From positions 45,471,598 to 45,535,597 of the forward strand of contig NC_030385.2 in assembly GCF_001625215.2 (NCBI RefSeq): a DNA stretch of 64,000 nt, read 5' to 3'. The position numbers and the translations under genes were made by a program. Below are positions 35,699 through 46,996 of the stretch, one piece after another. Under the pieces are notes generated by a model, which saw only the letters and a program-made list of their open reading frames with translations, searched no databases and had not been told where the DNA came from. The first letter of the stretch is position 1. Every line of letters begins with the position of its first letter. Source of the DNA: Daucus carota subsp. sativus (taxonomy: Eukaryota > Streptophyta > Magnoliopsida > Apiales > Apiaceae).

Positions 35699-37125
35699 TT
35701 GATCTTCTATTTCTTTAACCTAATTCACCTGCAGAGAGAGACAGAGAGAGAGGGAGAGGGGAGAGAAAGGTTGCTCACCAAATACAATCCAAACTTCTAC
35801 AAGAGCCAACAGAGTAATCCACTATATTTATAGTGCGTGTACATATGTGTGCTCGATAAATTTTGAGATTTGGATTTTGGGGGAAAGTATGGATCTGTGA
35901 CCCGATTATATATTTTAAAGGGAAATTTGTAAAAGTATTTGTTTGTAAAAATACCGGGTAATTGAAGTTAGCAGTATAGTCTGTGTTCTAAAATAATAAA
36001 TATAAATATATTTGTTAATAAATAATCAATACAATAATAACTAAATAATAAATAATATTTTAAGATTTTAAATACATCTGATTTTCATTCCAATTAATTT
36101 CCGATTTTTCATTAATCCTAAATCGGTAGCTCAACGGATTAACGCCGATTCCCGATTTCTATAACACCGAATATAGGTAATTTATGGTTAGTTTTCATGT
36201 TATTGTGTTTGTTGCAAATTAAATTGTATCGTATTTTTTGTAATAACTTTTATAATTTCGATATTTTAAAGAAAAAACCTATTTATAATCAACATATATG
36301 AAGATATTAATGTTTTCCATGTTATAATTGATATTCTAATTTATGTGAAAACAACAAGTGCTTGTTGAATTATCTGGTATCGGTTGTGAAAACGACAAAG
36401 TGCTGATTAACAAGTGCGGGTAAGTTTAGCCCCTGGTTGTAAAATGCTTGAAGTGCAATCATGTTTCATGGTCTTTTTGACAAGGGAAAGACAGAAGGAT
36501 GCACTGCATATACAACGGGAAGAAAGGTAGTGTTTCTGCCTTTCTGTGGCTTACAAAGCAAGAACATTCAAAACACTATATTACTGTAAGATACTGAAAC
36601 AGTGGCCAACACAAGCTACTCCAGTGCAATTTACAGACCTGAAGAGATGAAGTTTTATTTGTTCATAATCACGTCAACTTCTTTTATTCTCGTCCATATT
36701 GGAGCTAACCAACAAAGAACCATTGATTTATTGATCAAAAGCATGTCAGTTTTCCTCAGGTCATGCCCTATTCGTGCTAACCAGATAACAAAACATAAGG
36801 GCTTTATATCATGTTAACTTCTTCTCAGATCAAGCCCGTCGCCTGAAAACTACACAACTAAATAAACATTAAATGCCCAGAAATTTCTTTTCTGGCAAAA
36901 AAACACAGAGAAGAAGAATATGCCATAACAAAAATTATGTTTCTCACAACTGAATTTAACAGTCATTTCATGGAAATAACCGGCTTTACAAGGACATTGT
37001 TGATAATAAGCCACCAATAATTAAATAGATTAGGACCACACTAGCTGGGTAAGGAAATTCGGGAGTAATATGCTGGAAACATCTCTAAAACAATTACAAA
37101 AAGACATATTTAAAATCAAGTTCAT
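35699..37125. other. Spacer upstream of RS-rich gene, downstream of S20 gene
   Basis: A GA-rich run (35731-35768) lies just upstream of the RS-rich gene start, probably in its 5' leader. The rest is AT-rich with no gene, paired termini or RNA gene that I can recognise; the end nearest 37126 should be the S20 3' UTR. Confidence 0.5.
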
Positions 37126-39274
37126 TTAGGCAGTAAGCTCTGGAGATGGTGTATACCAACCATGGTGTATTTCAACAGCTTTCTTTCTTCTCGCAAGCCT
37201 AGACTTCCTTCTTGCTCCAGTGTTCCTGTGCAAGGTACCAACTTTCACTGCTTTATCGATCACTGAATAAGCTTCTGCAATCAACTTCTCAATGGTGATA
37301 ACTTCCTCCGCTTGTGCATCAGTTTTCTTTCTGAGCACCTCAAGAGATTCCAGAACCTGAACAAAAGAAATTGCAAATCAAAAATCAAAAAACTTACTTA
37401 TTTGTTAATTACTTGTTCATCCTTGCATACATCTACTTCAAGTGTATGTTCTTCCAGCAATTGGTCCCAGCGAGAAACTAACGTCAGATGAGAAGAAATC
37501 CCCCAAAGTTATTGCAGTACATACCAACCACAAATATAAGCTTGCAATGAAATATTAGCCTAAAGTATGTTAAGGAAAAATGTGTTTCTCTTACTCACTG
37601 AAATTAAATTTTGCCAAAAAAAAAAACATGTGGCTGCATCAGGAGCAAGTGAGCAAGGTATAATATCATATAAAATGATATTTGACCTCAAGTCCTCAAC
37701 AATACTGCAACACTTTATTTATAATAACATTTCAAGATGGGCATTTACGGAAAGCAACCAAGAAGCTCGTCGTTCCTTACTTCCTTAGCATAGACCAAAA
37801 TCAACATCACTTTTACCAGTGGCAGAACATCAAAAAAGGCGACCACTGGTTTTGTAACTACATCAATAAAGGCAAGTGTTGGTTTTGGAATATACTTTAC
37901 TCTCATTTATCTGGCCAGTGGAAGATGGAACAGATCATCTTTCAGCTTCTTGCGAATTTGTTTCACTCAATGACAAATCAACACGATGAAACCGAATGAG
38001 GGCGAAATTCAGATGAAAAGTTGTTTTTTATTTAGCTAAAAAAAGAAAAAGAAAGAACTAATTGTTCAAAGGGACAAATCAAAGGTGCATATTCTTCATG
38101 AGCTGTGTACTCCATTCAATTGAATTGAACATCGGCACCTTTCCTTTCAAATTTATTGGCATTTATCCTATACATGTGACCGACAAGTGAAAATACCTTT
38201 AAGTCTTTTACCAAGCAACATTATGAAAACAATAGTGCAGCAACACAAGTAGTTGTACTGAAACGCTGTAACTTCACACATAGCATAGATTTACTCTAAA
38301 CTAAGATACCAAAAGTAACAGTGATAGTTTAGGTTCTTTCAGTGAAATAACCCTCTTATCCAATTTCCATCAAGGTGTTTTTAAATGAACTCAATGCCAT
38401 GCACAAATATGTATCAAGACAGATATAAGTGAGTATACAACCAATCAAATGATCTAACAGTGTCAATTTTAAATTTGGTGGTACTTGAAAACTCTATGAT
38501 GGAAAAATGCATAAGAACTGAGACAACATCCCACAATTTTAACAACTATAAATAACAATACAAATTAATATACGAGAAACCAATAAGGCCTAATGTCAAT
38601 AACATATCAAACTCGAGATTACGAGAACATTGAGCTAAACCTAAACCTCCACACAATATTTATCCTAACAAACATTTAGCGAAGTTTGTTAACCATAAAG
38701 CAATCACATTAGCCGGAAACACTTCAACTCTAAACATCCACAACTTAATCATACACAAACACACCAAATTGCAATGAAATTTTCAAGAATTAAGCTAATT
38801 CAAGGAATACAAAAACACATTACTTGCAAACAAAATTTAATTTAGGCAAAATCAAGAAAAAACCACCTTCTTCATTCGGGTTCGAACTTCTGACTTGTGG
38901 GCTTTATGATAAATCCTCCTCTTCTCAGACTGCCTCGCTCTCTTAGCAGCTGAATCAGCCTTCTTGGTAGGCCCAGCAGCTTCACACACAATCAGCTGCC
39001 CAGTTTGCCTCTTAACAGGCCTTATAGACACAAAACCTGCACAAATTCAAAAACCCAAATGCTAAAATACTTATAAGTAAAATGGGTCAGCAAAAAATGA
39101 GATTTTTCAAGTACCTGTGGAGAAAGCATTGAAAGAAGTGTTGGATGAAAACCCAAGAGGCCTAAATGAAGCACAAGAATTGGGGTGAGTTTTGGTGGTG
39201 TTGAGTGATAAAGATTGAATCTTTGAGGAAATGGTCCAGCAAGAAGATGAGAGGCACTGTGCTGCTACTGCCAT
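37126..39274 (-). CDS. RPS20: Chloroplast 30S ribosomal protein S20 (bS20c)
   Basis: Three exons, 39274-39115, 39036-38867 and 37356-37126, all GT-AG and in frame, giving 186 residues. It begins [20 protein letters not shown], a Ser/Thr-rich, acid-poor sequence of about 70-75 residues that fits a chloroplast transit peptide. The mature part starts near [20 protein letters not shown] and follows the bacterial S20 pattern: basic helix [20 protein letters not shown], then [19 protein letters not shown] and [19 protein letters not shown]20 is a three-helix protein that binds 16S rRNA in the small plastid subunit. The 1.5-kb intron 2 has no obvious element. A Stowaway MITE lies about 205 bp upstream of the start codon. 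Confidence 0.95.
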
Positions 39275-39392
39275 TTTTGAGTTGAACCCTTTGATTGGTG
39301 CTGTTTCTTGGTGTTATATTGTGTTCATTGCCTCATCTTATCTACATTTTACAGTAGATGATGGAGTTGTGTTTCGGGTCGGATGTGGCGCC

Positions 39393-39412
39393 CGGATCCG
39401 GATCCGGATCCG
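39393..39412. repeat. Short GGATCC tandem repeat
   Basis: Three to four consecutive CGGATC units within about 120 bp upstream of the S20 start codon. It is GC-rich in an AT-rich surrounding and similar in motif to the GGATCC-rich stretch near 43937. Confidence 0.7.
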
Positions 39413-39480
39413 GACCTGGTTAGACGAGAATATGTTTTTTTTAGGAAATCGAGATAGTAATTCTTTTTATTAATTTGATA

Positions 39481-39717
39481 CTGCGTGCGTCCTAGTCAAC
39501 GGTATACATTGGGTGGGGGGCGACACACATTTTAATACTTTGATATAATATAATTTTATAAATTATTTTTAAGATTTTTTTAATAAAAATATAATATTTA
39601 TATTTTATAAAAAAAATTAAAAAAAATAAGTTGTAGAACCTGTTTTATAAGAGTTTTAAAAAGCGTGCGTGCCGAGTAGTGAAAAAGAAACGTATACAAT
39701 TGAGTAGGACAGAGAGA
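39481..39717. mobile_element. Stowaway-like MITE upstream of S20 gene, 237 bp
   Basis: Left end GTCCTAGTCAACGGTATACA and right-end complement GTCCTACTCAATTGTATACG. TA flanks both sides (39479-39480 and 39718-39719). Length and internal pattern match the other Stowaways here. The outer bases diverge from CTCCCTCC, so this is an older copy. Confidence 0.7.
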
Positions 39718-39719
39718 TA

Positions 39720-41043
39720 ATTAATTATTGTAATATTCTTTTAGGTGTAATATATAATATAATTTTAGATGTTTATTTTCTCAAGATTTTATGTTTAATT
39801 TTCACTTGTTTTTGAATTTTTTAAAATAAAAATATTAAATTTATAAAAATATAAGTCTATTGAGAAAAACTTTTTAGATATATCGATATGGATGAAAGAA
39901 TTATTGTGCGTGTTTGATATGTCTTTGATGATATTAACATAATACTTTTTAGTATATAATATTTCATAAATTTTATATATAGAAATAAATTATTTATTTT
40001 TAAAAATTAAATGTTTGTAAAGATAAAAAATTAGTATTCTCAATTTTTCTATCTATCTCTTCAAATATTCTCTAAAATTATTTTAATTATTTTGACACGA
40101 TAGATTATTAAAAATATTTTAATTTCTTCAAAGAAACGACACAACAAGCATATGCCCATTTTTTAACCACGGGAGAAAAATTCCAACTTCCTAGTAACAT
40201 TTATGCACATGATAAACTGCACAAAGAACATCCACTCAAGGGAATGTCATTACATCGTTAAGCTCATGACTTGGGTCCGAATTATCTTTCTTTTTCGTTT
40301 CTTGCGCTTAGCATACACACCACAAATGTTTCAAATGGTTTGAAATTACAAGTAGTTTATACTCAATTGCTTGTTCTCTTCTTCATGGCACAAGTTGTTT
40401 GAGTTTTTTTAGCAAGAATAATGTTATCTATCTCATAAAATTATTTATATGCATACAAAGGTCTATGAATAAAACTAAGCAAATATTATCAAATAAGATT
40501 TGAGAAAAAGAATTGAGAATAATTTTTGAATATCTTAACATTTTCCTTTAATTAAACTCGTTATGAATAGCTAGCATTTAAGTTAAAGTTTATAGTTGTG
40601 AATGCCATAGTTTATAGTTGGGCAAAATATAAAGCCCGTACATTACATACACAATCAGACAATTGGGATATGTTTTGCTCTGAATCCCGATGATAAGAGA
40701 ATGTAAATAAACCTGCAACCGACAAAATCATGAAATAATGAATACAACTCAGAAACATTAACTTCAAATCCTCATACCATATAGCCATCGCGTCTAACTC
40801 TTATCATACATGCATGCAAATCGTACAACTCTGTGCCCTGCACACTGCACTTACTCATCTTACATTTATAACGAACGGTTATAACCGGTTAATACATTTG
40901 TCCGAAGGACAATTTGATTAAAAACATGATCATAATCTTAGTACTTACCTAATACATGCATGCATATCTTAAAGTACTGACAGACTAACAGAGCCACAGT
41001 CTTTTTTAAAGTAATCAGAGAAAGATGATTATTAATTAATTAA
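39720..41043. other. Spacer between S20 and NAC genes
   Basis: AT-rich sequence without a convincing frame or paired repeat. The part adjoining 41044 should include the NAC 3' UTR, next to a TTAA-repeat run at 41034-41052 that overlaps the stop codon. Confidence 0.5.
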
Positions 41044-42728
41044 TTAATTAAACGAGGGTCTCCAAATGCAGTCGAGTTCAGTGAGTCCCGGCTTCGGTGT
41101 CTCCATCGCCGGGAAGTTGTCGTAGTTGACCGGCGGGAAGAAGAAGCTGGGCTGGTGGAGATTCTCTTCTAGTGATCTGAGGCTGGGGAAGGTGGAGGAG
41201 GGCGGCATTGGGGTGGGGTCCATTAGCGGCGGAGGGAGGCCGCCGTCGAAGAGGGTGTGGTAAGTGCTGAAGCCGCCGGGGGCGGCGGAACTGGAGAAAC
41301 AGGGCACGTGCTCGTAGGTGATCACGTGATCAGTTGTTGTTGCTGGTGGTGGAGGTGGTGTGAAAGGGATGGAGGAAGATGAGCTGATTTCTGAGTGAAA
41401 GTGGCTGCTCATGCTGGAGCTTGGTCTTTTTTCTCCGGCGGTGGCGCCGCCGGTTTTTTTGAAGAGCCGGGAGATGACCCACTCGTCCTGAAAAATGTGA
41501 TTAATGTTAGTTGAGTGGCGAGGATTGTTAAAAAGATTTGTGAGTGGCTCTAGGAAAAAGTAGGTTTGTGGATGTGTAGATATGTTGAGTTGACATGACT
41601 ATGTAAAGATGAATTTACAAGTAGTGTAGGTGTGTAGAGTGCTAAAAAAAAACATGATATTTTCTCTTTAGATTTGATTTAGGTCAGATTCTAGCTTACA
41701 TGCACATTTTAGATATGTTAATAGTAACATAAAACCTGAAACAACATTACCCTAGTTCCTAGCTAAGAACTGTAACAAATACTGTCCCTAGCCCTTGCTT
41801 GTGCAGTAACTCTGAAGATCTCTCTCCCTCTCCCCCATCTCTCTCTCTCTCTCCTTCTCCCTCCCCCCATCTCTCTCTCTCTCTCTCCTTCTCCCTCTCC
41901 CCCATCTCTCTCTCTCTCTCTCTCACTATCTCCCTCTCCCTCTCCCCCCATCTCTCCCTCTCCCTCTCCCCCATTTCTCTCTGTGTGCGCTAGTGACATA
42001 TGATGAGGCATTTTATACAGAGATAGCTTGAGTAATAATATATGGATGTGTACCTTAGAGGTAGTAGAGAGGTAGTGGTAAGCAAGCTTGCCATCAAGGC
42101 GAAACTCATGCATGACCCAGTTGGTCTTCTCTCCTTTAGGAGCACGGCCTCTGTAGAACACTAGGGTTTTCTTCATCCCCACCAGAGACGAAGTCTTCGA
42201 GCTGTAAATCTCCCTGTCTTTCCCTGTGGCCTTCCAGTACCCCGCTTCTGTCGCCCTGTTTGTCCTCAACCCTGTTGGGTACTTCCTGTCCCTCAAGCTG
42301 TAAAAGTACCACTCTTTCTCCCCCATCTTTGCTTTCTCTACATTCACAAAAAACAAACTCAACTGTAAATAATTCAACAATAAAGAGAAAAACTGAACAA
42401 AAGATGCTGACAACGTGTTGGTGCGGTGGTTGAGCTCTCGTACCCCTTACGGGAGGTCAGGAGTTCGACTCTCAGATGTGCGTGTCTAACCAATTAAAAA
42501 AACTGAATAAGTGAACTTCACTATGTTAGTTAGTAAGTTACCAGGAAGGTGCCATGGTTCACATTTGTTGAGGTCAACTTGGGCAATGGCTCTGCTACTG
42601 AAGTTGTGATCAAGGACTTTCTTGAGGAGGTAGTAAGTGATGAGTTCCTCATCTGTTGGGTGAAATCTGAAGCCTGGAGGCAGCTGAGCATCCCCATTGT
42701 TCTCCATACTTTGGTAGAAATGGTCCAT
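41044..42728 (-). CDS. NAC-domain transcription factor
   Basis: Three exons, 42728-42542, 42337-42054 and 41487-41044, in frame with GT-AG borders, giving 304 residues. The start used is [12 protein letters not shown]; Met8 is an alternative. The NAC DNA-binding domain spans about residues 16-170 with all five subdomains: [19 protein letters not shown], the [16 protein letters not shown] stretch, [18 protein letters not shown] with [40 protein letters not shown] with WVMHEFRL, then [11 protein letters not shown]. The exon structure (splits after LP and after SK) is the canonical NAC one. The C-terminal activation region is Ser/Pro-rich with PPPPP and an aromatic end DCIWRPSFN. It falls within the NAM/CUC-like branch, near NAC058/NAC100-type proteins, but exact orthology is not resolved. 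Confidence 0.94.
41821..41983. repeat. CT-rich minisatellite in NAC intron 2
   Basis: About four irregular units of CTCTCTCTCCTTCTCCCTC plus CCCCCATCT, roughly 35-45 bp each. The purine-rich minus strand reads through as a spurious long frame. Confidence 0.85.
42398..42497 (+). mobile_element. tRNA-derived SINE in NAC intron 1
   Basis: About 100 bp with an A-box-like GGTGCGGTGGTTGAG (42420-42434) and a B-box-like GGAGTTCGACTCTC (42460-42473), then a short unique part and A-rich tail. AAAAACTGAA repeats at both borders (42388-42397 and 42498-42507), a target duplication of 10 bp (13 with one mismatch). It is inserted opposite to the NAC gene. Confidence 0.75.
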
Positions 42729-44744
42729 CTCCTAGACAACTCCAAGAACTTTGTTTAAAAAGCTAGAGCTCTTGCTTATCACTTGTGCATAAGAAAAGAG
42801 TGGTGAATGCATGTATATATAATGGCCTGAAAATTGAGAGGGGTGTGTGAGTAGGAAAGAGAAGAGTGAAGTGTGTGGACTGTGGAGTGTAATGTGGGAA
42901 AAGAGGGTAAATAAAAAGTAGAGAAACTAGAAAAAAACAGCTAGCTGGAAAAATTTGTGCTTTCTGGCTTGTCCTCTTCTGATCTCTCTCTCATTCTCCA
43001 TCTCTCTCTTATCTCTCTCCCTGTCTATCTCTCTGAGTACTGCGGCCCTTTATGATAGCATCCATCCATATGGGTAGCTAGGTAGGTATAGGGTAGAGAT
43101 AATTAGAGAGGGTGACATACGTGTGTGAATATTTTATGATTAAGTGTACAAGTACTGATATGAGTGTGTCTGAGGAGTGGGCTCTGCCTCTGTTTTGAGT
43201 ATGCGTGCGTGTGCGAACAAATTGGCAGGGATCCCACCTGTCAGTACTCGAAGAAAATCAACGGGAGGGAACAAAATGTAACTAAGATTTTTATTCAATT
43301 TTAACATTTTCGGTTGAATTATTAGCTACCTTTCTTGCCCATTCCGATCAATGATCCCTTTACATGGCTCGGGGGTGTTGTATAACCGGGAACTAGGGAT
43401 CAATATAATTATCTGAAACCATTCAATTCGGTCAATCCAATTTTTTAAATTGAAATTTTCGATTTTATTAAAGTTTAGTTCAATTTCTGGCTCGAGAATT
43501 AGAAAATCGAGAATTTTTGTTTTCCATTCGATTTTCATTTCAGATTGAAATAACCAAAGCGCTTATAAATATATCTTATAAATAATACGTTTTTTTTTCA
43601 GTTAGATATTTAAATGTTTTCTCTTCTGAAATGAGTAACTTGTTTTCTTACAATTAAAGAGTTATTTATTTTCATAACAACAAACAATGGTAATACCTAT
43701 AAATTAACTATCAATTAACTAACATGAATGAGTTGTAAAGTTATACTAATAGTATTGGTATATTGAAAATTCTATCATTTTGTGTATTTTGCTTCTTAAT
43801 TTGTGATTTTTAATAGAATAAAAATGTAAGAAGCTACTTTGATCACGTTGTCTCATTTCATCCCGTCTTTCCTTTAAGAATCACTGACATGATTTTTTTT
43901 TAAAATATTTTTAAATCTAATTAAAAAAAACTAAATGGATCCGGATATCCGATTCGTGATCCGTGATCCTAATGGATCCGGATATGGATCGGCTTGTAAA
44001 AAATCGGGTCCCGATCCGATCCAAATCCGAATCCGATAAAATAAATGGATATGGATATGGATTTATGCTGATCCGATACGAACCCGATCCATTGACAGGC
44101 CTAATCAAGCATAGTCGGAGCTGAAATTATACATTATTATTTGCTAGACGAACGGAGCCCTAAAAAGCTTTATTTTTCTAAAATAATTGAATTATAGCGG
44201 TATTCCCCCTCTTCTCGCAGGGCCAACAATAGGAATGTTTATTTTAATTTACGGAGAGGGTAAGTTGGAGAAATAATGATGCAAAAATCAAGAAAGCTGG
44301 AAAAAATCTCAAATGTCAGCAGAGTACAAAGATTAGATAATCCCACGGACAAAGACAGGGTGTCCATTTCAAAATGCATCTATTTTTACTCGTTCCTCTT
44401 GCATGCCCCTCTCTCCATATCGCTGTACTATTTGATTCACCTATCATTACCGCCTGATTCACTTCTTTTGTTTTTCTTCGTTTTTTATTTTTTCTTGTTT
44501 GTCAGCTAATCAGAGTTTCAGAACGTTCATCTTTGTGATTTTGCGTAATCGATCACACAAACAAAAATAGGAGTAATTAGACTCGCTAGTAGAATTAGAA
44601 GCGCCGTTCTGTCGCAGAACCGCAACAAATGAGAGTTTTTACGACGAAATAGCTACTGATTCCGTCTTATTAAATTATATAGTACGAAATAGAAGGCGAG
44701 ATAGAAGGTTCGACATGTATTCTAAGATATTTATAAAAGAGTAG
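42729..44744. other. NAC upstream region and spacer
   Basis: Holds the NAC promoter and leader, including a CT/GA-rich stretch at about 42978-43035, and a GGATCC-rich relic at 43937-44102. No other gene recognised. Confidence 0.5.
43937..44102. repeat. GGATCC/GATATGG-rich transposon relic
   Basis: Repeated GGATCCGGATATGGATC-type motifs ending in ATTGACAGGCCTA, whose complement TAGGCCTGTCAAT resembles hAT-type MITE ends. The opposite terminus is missing, so this is probably a truncated non-autonomous element. Confidence 0.4.
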
Positions 44745-44900
44745 TGCTAGATGCACATAATTGTGCACAGAAAATTTGTACATAATGATGTGGTGGTTTT
44801 TAATTGGGGTGATTGGTGTAAATGCAGGGGGGCCATCCAATTAAAATCCGCCAAATGTCATTATGTACATGTTTTTGTACACAATTATGTGCATCAAGCA
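44745..44900. mobile_element. Foldback MITE with about 45-bp inverted repeats
   Basis: Left GATGCACATAATTGTGCAC and GTACATAATGA are mirrored on the right as TCATTATGTAC and GTACACAATTATGTGCATC. The spacer between the arms is about 60 bp. No convincing target duplication, so the superfamily is open. Confidence 0.65.
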
Positions 44901-46815
44901 TTTTCCTTTATAAAATATCATTATAAAATAGTTTTAATTTTTGCCATTTGAATAAAAATTTAATATCTAATATTTATTTAAAAATAGAAAAAATTTAAAA
45001 CAAATTATAAAACTGTATTTCATAAAACTTTTAAAACACGTGTAAAGTAATGGAAAAAAGTCGGTACGAAGATGAGGGAAATGAGATAGACGAGGAAGTA
45101 TAATTCTGCACGTGTAATTATTTACATATTTACTTTCAAGATTAAATTTCCTCACTAGTTTTGAGCTTATAAATTACTCGAGCCAAAATGGCATATATTT
45201 TTTCATCATAACTAGTGTAACACAAAATTCTTTACAAATGGATCTTATTATTATAATATTAAAATTATGCACAGACCATCATATTGTTATGGATCATGTG
45301 GACCCCATATATATCAGAAACACAACCTGTTTTATATATAATAATAATTTTTTATAATATTTTGTTTGTTGAGCATAAACTGTTTCCCAAATTTTCAGTA
45401 TAGAAATATAATCTTCATGAAACTCAACCTTTCGACAAAAAAGCCAGTAGGAAGAAAATGTTTTCGTTAAATTTTCGGGCTGACAATAAAAAGTGACTAG
45501 ATACCTTCGAGGATTATAAATACAGATGTCTGAGAACAGAAAGAAAGAAATCAACAATCATCTAGTTAGAAAGTTCCTCGAAATGTTTACTAAAATTATG
45601 ATTTTCGCATGATAACACTAAAAAAACATTGCCGAAAATACAATATCTTAAAGAAACAGAATGACAAGTCGTTAGCCGAAGACTTTGATTTGATACAGTA
45701 GAAAGCAGTATTTGCATTTAAGAGGGCAGCAGATAAATTTACTGAAACTCGGCTGCTCAACCTCTTTAGTCTTTACGTTACCACTGCATTATTTACTGCA
45801 AGTTTTTCACTGTAGACAAAGACAAACAGATTTGAAATGGGCAGTTCACCAAAACAGTGAGGAAAAGATGTGAGAAAAGGAACAAGAAATGGGAGCCAGA
45901 GGAGTACTAAACCTAGTAATACGTGTTTCTCAAGGAACATGCATGTCATGATCTTGAAGCTTCAAATGAACAAGGGCCTGCTGGCTATTTTGATGGATTT
46001 TTGGTTTTTTATGTAGTGACTTGGTATCATTTACCCAGCGTGGTAGTCGCGCACATACTCAAAAGTACCCTATGTGTTTTCATCTCTAGTACCGTAACCA
46101 AATTGTTGACGGAGGAACTTGGTAATCAAAGATGAGGTCCGTGACCGGAATCAAAATCTCGATACCCTAGTGTTGTAAGCATAGATCCGCCTCTAAGAGT
46201 AAGATGTGGGCCGAAAAAAATGTACAAAGATCATGTCACTATTCTAATTATTTTCTGTGAAGACTCCCAACTCAATACAAAATAAAATGTTACGTGATAT
46301 ATATGTAAATAATGCTTTGACCGATAATTTTCTGTATACAAGACTCACCTGTGTCGTAAAAATGCCCTGAACCTTTTCATCAAATCAGCGTATCAACCCT
46401 CAAAATGGGAGCTGATAAGCCAAGAGTTACAGGCTCCCGAAATATCTAACAAGCTTTAAGAAGCATAAGCTTTCTTGCTCATTTTACGAACAATTAACTT
46501 TTTTTATTTGAATCGATTACACTTTTGAATTTATATATCCTAATGGCCTAAAGTGCAAAAGCAGCAATATTCGTTTTCTTTCGTGTTGTTACTGCGCGAG
46601 AGTTGAATAACTGAATAAAAGATTCGGTCTGAATTTATTTCAATTTTGTAGATACACTTTTTCAATAGGACGTCGGTGATCTTGTTTCAAGATCTTGTTT
46701 CACACTTGTGCATATTACCTGCATGTACGGACCTTCCCACATATTTCAAAATACTAATTCAGTAATTTTATTTCATAAATATAAATTACTTATTCGATTC
46801 TCGATCACTCGAATA
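44901..46815. other. Gene-poor AT-rich stretch
   Basis: No plausible coding frame, RNA gene or paired termini recognised. Confidence 0.5.
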
Positions 46816-46820
46816 TTTGG

Positions 46821-46991
46821 TGTTGAGTGACCAACTCTCTTTAGAACTTCAAGGTGTTAGGAGGAAGTTTATCAGGATCATATTCTAACATTTTCTTCCG
46901 CGAGCTTAAGCTCTGATATCATGTTAAGTGAACAACTCTCTTAAAACCTCAAGGAGTTAGGAGAAGTGATTATCAGAATCGTATTCTAACA
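46821..46991 (-). mobile_element. Complete TRIM retrotransposon, 171 bp
   Basis: Read on the minus strand: a 70-bp LTR (46991-46922) beginning TGTTAG and ending TTAACA; a 31-bp internal region (46921-46891) that opens with TGATATCAGAGC, one base off the initiator-Met tRNA primer site, and ends in the purine run GGAAGAAAA; then a second 70-bp LTR (46890-46821), about 80% identical to the first. TTTGG flanks both sides (46816-46820 and 46992-46996), a 5-bp target duplication. This is a full terminal-repeat retrotransposon in miniature, with no coding capacity. Confidence 0.88.
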
Positions 46992-46996
46992 TTTGG

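Noticed and set aside
41759-41993. Glu/Arg-rich and Ser/Pro-rich frames over the CT minisatellite
   Set aside because: Low-complexity translation of an intronic repeat.
42411-42480. Possible functional tRNA gene in NAC intron 1
   Set aside because: A and B boxes are present but the acceptor stem does not close and an A-rich tail and target duplication follow; a SINE explains it better.
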